Made by a program: the position numbers and the translations under genes
Notes under the pieces: generated by a model
Databases searched by the model: none
Seen by the model: the letters and a program-made list of their open reading frames with translations, nothing else
Told to the model about the DNA's origin: nothing
Part shown: positions 1 to 4,298 of the stretch, piece after piece
How positions within the stretch are numbered: position 1 is the first letter of the stretch
Layout of the letters: every line of letters begins with the position of its first letter
Assembly: GCA_035480955.1 (NCBI GenBank)
Contig: DATIHF010000036.1
Location: forward strand, 1-5,242
Source of the DNA: DATIHF01 sp035480955
GTDB taxonomy: Bacteria; Patescibacteriota; Microgenomatia; Woykebacterales; RBG-16-39-9b
Reading direction: 5' to 3'
DNA length: 5,242 nt

Positions 1-116
1 TGATAAATGGTGGTGCACCTGTTAAAGAGGTTCAGTCACTACTTGGTCATGCTGAGAGAACAACAGTTTACTACACCAAAGAAGCACATCCACGGGCAAA
101 GGTTGAGATAAACTAA
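1..116 (+). CDS. Tyrosine recombinase/integrase, C-terminal fragment (5' end outside window)
   Basis: The open frame begins in the second whole codon of the window (position 3) and ends at TAA 114-116, giving 37 visible residues. They match the end of the phage-integrase/XerC-XerD catalytic domain: a GAPVKEVQSLLGH stretch carrying the box II histidine (codon 48-50), then TTVYYT holding the candidate nucleophilic tyrosine (codon 69-71 or 72-74). The TTxxY pattern favours the second tyrosine. Family enzymes cut and rejoin DNA through a 3'-phosphotyrosine. The spacing from LGH to TT is one residue shorter than in typical XerD-like proteins. Only a short basic tail follows. The rest of the active site (Arg, Lys, HxxR) lies outside the window, so the type (Xer-like housekeeping or mobile-element integrase) cannot be decided. 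A hairpin terminator follows 13 nt after the stop. Confidence 0.85.
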   Translation, partial: INGGAPVKEVQSLLGHAERTTVYYTKEAHPRAKVEIN

Positions 117-129
117 GGGGAGATCAGAC

Positions 130-159
130 AAAGGGCGCGTCGGTCGACGGGTCCTTTTT
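130..159 (+). terminator. Intrinsic terminator between convergent recombinase and ftsH
   Basis: Arms at 130-141 and 146-157 pair around a GGTC loop (142-145). The pairing is CGTC/GACG, one G-G mismatch (137/150), then GGGC/GTCC with one G-T wobble, then AAA/TTT. Five T residues (155-159) follow on the + strand. This is a good rho-independent terminator for the recombinase. On the - strand the trailing bases are TTTGTCT, a weaker tract, so it may also serve ftsH. The ftsH stop codon (158-160) lies inside the U-tract. Confidence 0.8.
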
Positions 160-2020
160 ACTTTTCAGGAGTTTTTTCTGCAGCGGGTTTGGGGGCTTTC
201 TTCTCTATCTTAGTCATCAGCACTTCGAACTCATCACCCTCAAGGGTTTCTTTTTTGATCAATTCTTCAGCTACCAAATCAAGTTTGTCTTTGTTCTCAG
301 TAAGGATTTTCTTCGCGACCTCAAATTGCTCGTCCATAATTCTTTTGACTTCCTCGTCAACTTTGGCGGCAAGTTCTTCTGACAAGGCTCGACCGTCACC
401 TACTTCGCGGGCAATCCAAGGGTTTTCCCCTTGGGTACCGGTCGTCATGGGTCCGAGCGAACTCATACCAAATTTGGTCACCATGTTGCGGGCGACTGAG
501 GTAGCCCGTTCTATATCAGAGGCGGCCCCAATACTGAAATCTTTAAATTCGATCTCCTCCGCGGCTCTTCCACCCAAAAGCGAGGCGATTGTTTCCAGAA
601 GTCTGGTTTTCGTCTCCAAATAGCGATCAAACGCAGGTGGGATCAGGGTGTGACCACCAGTCGCTCCCCGAGAAATGATTGAAATACGATGGACTGGGTC
701 AGTGTGAGGAAGGATTTTGGAAACAACAGCGTGACCGGCTTCGTGGTACGCGGTAATTTTCTTCTCATCGTCACTGGTGAGTCTTTTTCTCTGCGGACCA
801 AGCTGGACTTTAGTTGCCGCTTCTTCGAGTACAACATTGTCAATTTCCTTTTTGTTCTCGCGAGCCGCGAGAATTGAAGCTTCGTTGAGCATATTGGCAA
901 TATCCGCTCCGGAAAAGCCAACCGTACGGCGCGCCAATCTATCAAGGTCAACTTCTTTGCCCATTGGTTTACCTTTGGAATGAATATCAATAATCTCTCG
1001 TCGTCCAGTGATGTCTGGTAAATCAATCGACACTCGTCGATCGAAACGTCCGGGACGCACCAAGGCTGGGTCTAACATATCCGGACGGTTGGTTGCACCC
1101 ATTACAATGACGTTGGCGTTGGCTTCAAAGCCATCCATCTCAACTAAAATCTGGTTTAGAGTTTGCTCTCTCTCGTCGTGTCCTCCACCAATACCCAATC
1201 CTCTTTGACGACCAATTGAGTCAATTTCGTCAATAAAGATTATTGCTGGGGCGGATTTTTTAGCGTTTTCGAATAAATCCCTTACTCTGCTGGCACCGAC
1301 CCCAACGAGCATTTCCATAAATTCAGAACCGGCAATTGAGTAAAAAGGAACTCCCGCTTCACCAGCGACGGCTCGGGCGAGCAGGGTTTTACCAACTCCC
1401 GCTGGACCAACTAGCAAAACTCCTTTCGGAATTTTGGCTCCAAGAGCACGGAATTTCTCTGGAGTTTTGAGAAACTCAACCACTTCAGTGAGCTCTTGTT
1501 TAGCCTCATCAACTCCGGCGACATCGGTAAATTTGACCACTTCTTTATCTTTATTAAATTGTTTTGCCTTGGAACGACCAAAGGAAAGCAAACTGTCCCC
1601 TTGTCCTCGGGCTTGGCGGAAAAAGAAGTAAAACAAACCAACCAAAACAATGACCGGAAGCAGTAAATTGAGCAATCCGTAAACTATCTTTGTAGTTGAA
1701 TTGTCTTTAGTAATGATTTGGGTACTGCCGGGATCGACTTTGGCTGCGTCTAGTATCTGGTAATAGCTTTCGTTGTCTTCTTTGGTGGATTTAAATTCAG
1801 TGCTATTTTTTAGTTTTGTAGTGACTGTGTTGCCATCAATGAGGATTTGCTTGGCCTCTTTGGCTTTAACGGCATTGACCGAGTCGGAAATTGGTTTTTG
1901 ATCGTTATTGAAAGAAGGCTGGGCTAAACCATAAATAAGGAAAGAGGCCGCTAAAAGAAGCAGTAGGTAGAAACCAAGCATTCTGATGTAATTTTTCTTA
2001 GGTTTTGTGGTGGCTTTCAT
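158..2020 (-). CDS. ftsH: ATP-dependent zinc metalloprotease FtsH
   Basis: This is a membrane-anchored hexameric AAA+ protease that unfolds and degrades membrane and regulatory proteins at the cytoplasmic face. Counting from the chosen ATG (620 aa, normal for the family), the order is: TM1 about 14-33; extracytoplasmic domain about 34-111; TM2 about 112-134; Walker A GPAGVGKT 205-212; pore segment MLVGVGA 237-243; Walker B IIFIDE 260-265; second region of homology with ATNRP and RPGRFDR 309-328; zinc site HEAGH 426-430; third zinc ligand Asp502 in ASDIERAT; and a Lys/Pro/Ala-rich tail. The frame stays open upstream to a TTG at 2066-2068, but the ATG at 2018-2020 gives a normal short basic N-terminus before TM1. 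No SD is visible at either start. Oddities are Leu238 where the pore Phe is expected, and Ala for Pro at the third position of Walker A. A promoter lies about 115 nt upstream, and the gene ends at a shared terminator. Confidence 0.97.
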   Translation of the reverse strand: MKATTKPKKNYIRMLGFYLLLLLAASFLIYGLAQPSFNNDQKPISDSVNAVKAKEAKQILIDGNTVTTKLKNSTEFKSTKEDNESYYQILDAAKVDPGSTQIITKDNSTTKIVYGLLNLLLPVIVLVGLFYFFFRQARGQGDSLLSFGRSKAKQFNKDKEVVKFTDVAGVDEAKQELTEVVEFLKTPEKFRALGAKIPKGVLLVGPAGVGKTLLARAVAGEAGVPFYSIAGSEFMEMLVGVGASRVRDLFENAKKSAPAIIFIDEIDSIGRQRGLGIGGGHDEREQTLNQILVEMDGFEANANVIVMGATNRPDMLDPALVRPGRFDRRVSIDLPDITGRREIIDIHSKGKPMGKEVDLDRLARRTVGFSGADIANMLNEASILAARENKKEIDNVVLEEAATKVQLGPQRKRLTSDDEKKITAYHEAGHAVVSKILPHTDPVHRISIISRGATGGHTLIPPAFDRYLETKTRLLETIASLLGGRAAEEIEFKDFSIGAASDIERATSVARNMVTKFGMSSLGPMTTGTQGENPWIAREVGDGRALSEELAAKVDEEVKRIMDEQFEVAKKILTENKDKLDLVAEELIKKETLEGDEFEVLMTKIEKKAPKPAAEKTPEK

Positions 2021-2021
2021 T

Positions 2022-2084
2022 TTAGAATTGTTGAGAAAATATAGATCGCTTCGCGCTCTGCGCCGCAAACGTCTTCGACCACAT
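2022..2084 (-). CDS. Possible 20-codon leader ORF upstream of ftsH
   Basis: ATG at 2082-2084 opens 20 codons beginning MWSKTFAAQ and ending at TAA 2022-2024. A single base separates that stop from the ftsH ATG at 2018-2020. It lies wholly inside the predicted ftsH leader RNA. Neither ATG has an SD, so ribosomes finishing this ORF could reinitiate on ftsH. The peptide resembles nothing recognised. An ORF this short can arise by chance; the only support is the close stop-start spacing. Confidence 0.25.
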   Translation of the reverse strand: MWSKTFAAQSAKRSIFSQQF

Positions 2085-2133
2085 CTAGTATTTCAAAGAT
2101 TATCTAAACTAAGGTCGATATGGAAACCTACGC

Positions 2134-2163
2134 AGTATACCACGGGGTTGAAAGTCAATTCAA
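2134..2163 (-). promoter_or_regulatory. Predicted sigma70-type promoter for ftsH
   Basis: On the - strand the -10 box TATACT (2134-2139) is preceded by TGG, forming an extended -10 (TGnTATACT). A -35-like TTGAAT (2158-2163) sits 18 nt upstream. A closer TTGACT (2153-2158) is only 13 nt away, which is too near. Transcription would start near 2127, giving a leader of about 106 nt before the ftsH ATG. The -35 starts just after the trpS stop codon, so ftsH can be expressed separately from trpS. Confidence 0.6.
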
Positions 2164-2165
2164 GG

Positions 2166-3149
2166 CTAGGTCAAACCCATTGCTTTTTTGACCTCTTTGA
2201 GGGTGTTTTGGGCCTCGGTTCTTGCCTTCATGGTTCCTTCAGTCAGGATTCTTTCAACCAATCCAGATTCTTTGGAGAGCTCTTCCCTCCTCTGGCGGAT
2301 CGGATCCAAGAATTTGTCCAACGCCTCAGTTAGTTTTTCTTTGACTTCAACATCCCCAACTTTTCCTTCAATGTAGCGCTTTTTAAGATCGTCCACCTCT
2401 TCTTTATTTGAATTGAAAGCATCGTGGTAAATAAAAACTGGGTTGCCCTCGACCTTCCCTTTGTCGGTTGGTTTGATCCGATTGGGGTCAGTGTACATAC
2501 TCATAACTTTTTTCTTCACTTCTTCTGCAGAATCAGACAAATAAATTGCGTTGTCGAGAGATTTGCTCATTTTGGCTTTTCCGTCAGTCCCTAGAAGGGT
2601 ACCTAGGTCTTCAGGGACCAAAGCCTCGGGAATCGGTAGTGTCTCTCCATAAGTTTTATTGAATTTCTCGGCGATTTCTCGCGTCACCTCGATGTGTGAG
2701 GCTTGGTCTTTTCCAACCGGAACTAAATTTGCCTTTACCATGAGGATGTCAGCGGCTTGCAGCACTGGGTAAGAAAGTAGTCCTAAGGTTGGGTTTTCGA
2801 TCTTCAAGTCAGCTAGCATGTCTTTGAGGGTTGGCACTCTTTCCAGGCGGGATTTGGTAATTAACATTGAAAAAATCACTGCTAGTTCTGGGTCCTCTGG
2901 TATTGCTGATTGCAAGCAAAAGGTCACTTTTTCCGGATCCAGACCTACTGCTAGTTGATCCAAAACTAAGCTTCGAACGTTTTCTCTGAGATCTTTCGTA
3001 TCTGATTTTGTAGTCAAAGAATGCAAGTCAGCCGCCAAAATAAACACTTCGTAGCTGTCTTGAAGTGCAAGGCGATTTTTTAGTGAACCAACGTAGTGGC
3101 CCAAATGTAGTTTTCCGGTCGGGCGATCCCCGGTAAGGATTCTTTGCAT
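2166..3149 (-). CDS. trpS: Tryptophanyl-tRNA synthetase
   Basis: This class Ic aminoacyl-tRNA synthetase charges tRNA-Trp with tryptophan using ATP in the cytoplasm. At 327 aa it has the usual compact bacterial length. The Rossmann-fold signature HLGH is at 15-18 within a TGDRPTGKLHLGHYVGS context. The tryptophan-pocket segment SYPVLQAADIL is at 126-136, the conserved VPVGKDQ at 143-149, and the KMSKS loop at 193-197. The C-terminal helical region contains the typical MYTDPNRI and GNPVF motifs. The ATG start fits the conserved N-terminus of the family exactly. There is no SD; a TATACT box ends 7 nt before the ATG, so the mRNA is probably leaderless. It lies 38 nt downstream of a small gene but is separated from it by a strong terminator. 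No T-box or Trp attenuator was seen. The stop is TAG at 2166-2168. Confidence 0.97.
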   Translation of the reverse strand: MQRILTGDRPTGKLHLGHYVGSLKNRLALQDSYEVFILAADLHSLTTKSDTKDLRENVRSLVLDQLAVGLDPEKVTFCLQSAIPEDPELAVIFSMLITKSRLERVPTLKDMLADLKIENPTLGLLSYPVLQAADILMVKANLVPVGKDQASHIEVTREIAEKFNKTYGETLPIPEALVPEDLGTLLGTDGKAKMSKSLDNAIYLSDSAEEVKKKVMSMYTDPNRIKPTDKGKVEGNPVFIYHDAFNSNKEEVDDLKKRYIEGKVGDVEVKEKLTEALDKFLDPIRQRREELSKESGLVERILTEGTMKARTEAQNTLKEVKKAMGLT

Positions 3150-3156
3150 AGTTTGA

Positions 3157-3162
3157 AGTATA
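3157..3162 (-). promoter_or_regulatory. -10 box of trpS, leaderless spacing
   Basis: TATACT on the - strand is followed by 7 nt and then the trpS ATG (3147-3149), which puts the expected transcription start at or next to the A of the ATG. No good -35 is visible: the position 17 nt upstream falls inside the stem of the preceding terminator. A second AT-rich candidate, GATAAT, overlaps just upstream. Confidence 0.5.
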
Positions 3163-3172
3163 CATTATCCAT

Positions 3173-3202
3173 AAAAAAGAGGCTTGCCTAAGCAAACCTC
3201 TT
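3173..3202 (-). terminator. Strong intrinsic terminator of the small Cys gene
   Basis: On the - strand the 5' arm (3202-3192) and 3' arm (3187-3177) form an 11-bp stem with one U-G wobble around a 4-nt loop (3191-3188). The stem runs into a U-tract formed by the six A residues at 3173-3178. The 5' arm and loop also encode the last codons of the small gene, and its TAG stop sits in the loop. It insulates trpS from upstream transcription. Confidence 0.9.
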
Positions 3203-3406
3203 ATCTAGTACTCCGGTTATCTCAGCTCTGCATTCTTCACATTCTTTGAAAAACTCTCTCGACTGGAAGAAGCCCTTGCTCCGTGATTTCGCAACAACTG
3301 GACCCTTTTTCTCGCAACTTGTCTCGTGACCTTCGCCTCCAAACCAACCTTCTTTAACTTCTTTCTCATTGGTGTTGAGATCGTCCATGCGGATGATGCC
3401 AGCCAT
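3188..3406 (-). CDS. Small Cys/His-containing protein of unknown function
   Basis: This is a 72-aa charged protein that I do not recognise. Support for it being real: a good SD (AAAGGGGA, 3413-3420) lies 6 nt before the ATG at 3404-3406, the stop is placed in the loop of a strong terminator, and there is a promoter-bearing leader upstream. His27, Cys31 and the pair Cys56-x-x-Cys59 could form a single zinc site, with Gly/Lys/Phe-rich sequence between them. There is no signal peptide or membrane segment, so it is probably cytosolic. A zinc-ribbon-like, nucleic-acid or protein-binding role is a guess from the ligand pattern only. An overlapping frame (3217-3423) begins with TTG and is rejected as the shadow. 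Confidence 0.6.
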   Translation of the reverse strand: MAGIIRMDDLNTNEKEVKEGWFGGEGHETSCEKKGPVVAKSRSKGFFQSREFFKECEECRAEITGVLDKRFA

Positions 3407-3412
3407 ATGCTT

Positions 3413-3420
3413 TCCCCTTT
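3413..3420 (-). promoter_or_regulatory. Shine-Dalgarno of the small Cys gene
   Basis: AAAGGGGA on the - strand ends 6 nt before the ATG at 3404-3406. It decides the start and the frame of the small gene. Its first bases can pair with CCTTT at 3422-3426 immediately upstream, which could partly hide it. Confidence 0.65.
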
Positions 3421-3426
3421 CAAAGG

Positions 3427-3448
3427 AAAAACTCGCCCTTTAGCGAGT
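3427..3448 (-). terminator. Terminator-like hairpin inside the leader of the small Cys gene
   Basis: On the - strand ACTCGC (3448-3443) pairs with GCGAGT (3436-3431) around a 6-nt loop TAAAGG (3442-3437) and is followed at once by TTTT (3430-3427). The hairpin lies between the predicted promoter (3546-3574) and the SD (3413-3420). It could therefore be a transcription attenuator, or the 3' end of a short RNA of about 110 nt. The stem is only 6-7 bp, so it may be leaky. Confidence 0.5.
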
Positions 3449-3483
3449 CTGTGATGTCCTGTTTAGTTAATTCAATCCATGAC

Positions 3484-3513
3484 AAAATCGCCAAAGTTAC
3501 TTGGAGATTTTTT
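3484..3513. other. Imperfect inverted repeat, hairpin on either strand
   Basis: AAAATC at 3484-3489 pairs with GATTTT at 3506-3511, and CCAA (3491-3494) with TTGG (3501-3504), with one internal mismatch (3490/3505). On the - strand it forms a hairpin in the middle of the small-gene leader. On the + strand the stem runs into six T residues (3508-3513) and looks terminator-like, although no + strand gene lies immediately upstream. Confidence 0.4.
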
Positions 3514-3538
3514 GCCAGCTTTGAATCAACTTGCTCAT
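3497..3538 (-). CDS. Possible 13-codon leader peptide (leaderless start)
   Basis: ATG at 3536-3538 opens 13 codons (MSKLIQSWQKISK) that end at TAA 3497-3499. The ATG lies exactly 7 nt after the -10 box of a consensus-like promoter, the same geometry as at trpS and the prepilin-like gene. Its end overlaps the hairpin at 3484-3513. It has one Trp and no run of a regulatory amino acid, so a classical attenuator peptide is not evident. It could be a chance ORF. Confidence 0.3.
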   Translation of the reverse strand: MSKLIQSWQKISK

Positions 3539-3545
3539 TAGTTTT

Positions 3546-3574
3546 AATTTAATAAATTAGACCTTCGCTGTCAA
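3546..3574 (-). promoter_or_regulatory. Predicted promoter for the small Cys gene leader
   Basis: On the - strand a perfect -35 TTGACA (3569-3574) is separated by 17 nt from a -10-like TAAATT (3546-3551, 4 of 6 consensus bases). Transcription would start near 3538, giving a leader of about 130 nt before the small gene. It is arranged back to back with the prepilin-like gene's -10 (3582-3587), so the two promoters share a divergent region. Confidence 0.6.
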
Positions 3575-3581
3575 ATTACAC

Positions 3582-3587
3582 TATAAT
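3582..3587 (+). promoter_or_regulatory. -10 box of the prepilin-like gene, leaderless spacing
   Basis: A perfect TATAAT is followed by 7 nt and then the ATG at 3595-3597, with no SD between. Transcription is expected to start at or next to the ATG. No convincing -35 lies 16-18 nt upstream; that region overlaps the divergent promoter. Confidence 0.55.
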
Positions 3588-3594
3588 TTTATTA

Positions 3595-3972
3595 ATGAGA
3601 GTGGTTTTTCTAGGTTTCTCGCTAGTTGGTTTATTAATAATCGTTGTCATTGTTGCACTACTTGCAACCAACAATTTTCAAAGTTTGGGCTTTGTCGGCT
3701 CAAAAAACAACTCTTCGACAAACCCAATCAATTCAGCAAAGTCTGTTAAAGCGAAGGCGGATTTGAATACTTTAGGAGTCAGACTTAACCTTTATTACAG
3801 TCAGAATGGTAGCTACCCGAGCAGCCTTTCTGAAATTGATGTCTCGGGAATTACTCTAGCTGATTTTAATTACTCTCTCTGCAGCTCAATGAAAGCTGTC
3901 GTGACCGACACTGGTGAGGTAATGGTTTTTGAAAATGGATCGGGGAATTTTAGTGACCAAGCTTCTTGCTAG
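3595..3972 (+). CDS. Type IV prepilin-like (minor pilin/pseudopilin) protein
   Basis: The 125-aa product has a class III prepilin N-terminus: a short leader MRVVFLG, then FSLVGLLIIVVIVALLA, a single hydrophobic helix (about 8-24). A prepilin peptidase would be expected to cut after Gly7 and methylate Phe8. A Ser/Asn-rich linker follows. The pattern DLNTLGVRLNLYYSQNGSYPSSLSEI (56-81) is typical of pseudopilin and minor pilin cores, where an amphipathic helix leads into a YPSSL turn. Cys96 and Cys125 are placed to form the C-terminal disulfide loop seen in many pilins. The normal Glu at mature position 5 is Gly12 here, which suggests a tip or minor subunit rather than a major pilin. An alternative reading is a pilin-like membrane protein that is not processed. 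No other pilus gene is in view. The stop overlaps the convergent neighbour's stop. Confidence 0.8.
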   Translation: MRVVFLGFSLVGLLIIVVIVALLATNNFQSLGFVGSKNNSSTNPINSAKSVKAKADLNTLGVRLNLYYSQNGSYPSSLSEIDVSGITLADFNYSLCSSMKAVVTDTGEVMVFENGSGNFSDQASC

Positions 3973-4298
3973 CGGATTTTAGTTCCAGGTGAAACTTCTT
4001 TTTCTGGGGCTAAAACAACTGGCAAATTCCCTTCCGCCGCCGCGAGTATCATTGCTTGGCTTTCCAAACCCATGATATTTCTTGGCTCTAAGTTGGTGCA
4101 GAAAACGAAGCTTTTTTCAACTAACTCTTCTGGGGAATAATTTTGGGCAATACCAGAGATAACTTGGCGCTTCTCTTCGCCAAAATCAACTTCCAAACGC
4201 AACAGCTTTTCGGATTTTTCGACTTTTTCTGCGGAAACTATTTTGCCGATTTTTAATTCAATTTTCGCAAAATCGTCAAAAGAAATTTTGTCATTCAT
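3969..4298 (-). CDS. Stand-alone tRNA-binding OB-fold protein (MetRS beta/Trbp111-like)
   Basis: The 109-aa protein matches the C-terminal tRNA-binding (EMAP/Trbp111) domain that is usually fused to bacterial methionyl-tRNA synthetase. Signatures are the ISFDDFAKIELKIGKI entry strand (5-20), KSEKLLRLEVDFG (28-40), RQVISGIAQNYSPEEL (44-59), the NLEPRNIMGLES loop (69-80) and a PGTKI ending. The family binds tRNA structure as a dimer and raises synthetase affinity. Here it is a separate gene, so it may act in trans with a MetRS encoded elsewhere; it could equally be a general tRNA-binding factor. The start is fixed by AGGAGG (4308-4313), 9 nt before the ATG. It overlaps the upstream CNNM gene by 8 bp and is probably translationally coupled. 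No terminator is visible after its TAG stop. Confidence 0.92.
   Translation of the reverse strand: MNDKISFDDFAKIELKIGKIVSAEKVEKSEKLLRLEVDFGEEKRQVISGIAQNYSPEELVEKSFVFCTNLEPRNIMGLESQAMILAAAEGNLPVVLAPEKEVSPGTKIR

Noticed and set aside
189..1631. Several + strand frames and one - strand frame within ftsH
   Set aside because: They lie entirely inside a strongly conserved gene in other frames, have no recognisable motifs and no start signals.
2021..2068. N-terminal extension of FtsH from a TTG at 2066-2068
   Set aside because: It adds 16 Arg-rich residues before a normal FtsH N-terminus, starts with a rare codon and has no SD. The ATG at 2018-2020 fits the family better.
2007..2376. Plus-strand frames over the trpS 3' end and ftsH leader
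   Set aside because: They are antisense shadows of trpS with no SD and no motif; the longer one also runs across the ftsH promoter.
3150..3202. T-box or Trp attenuator controlling trpS
   Set aside because: The gap holds only the preceding gene's terminator and a -10 box 7 nt before the ATG. There is no room for a leader with specifier and antiterminator elements.
3217..3423. Alternative 68-aa frame over the small Cys gene
   Set aside because: It starts with TTG upstream of the SD, is a basic low-information sequence and does not use the SD at 3413-3420. The 72-aa frame fits the SD and terminator better.
3427..3538. Signal recognition particle RNA or 6S RNA as the identity of the leader transcript
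   Set aside because: The conserved SRP domain IV loop and a long 6S-like rod structure are not visible in this stretch.
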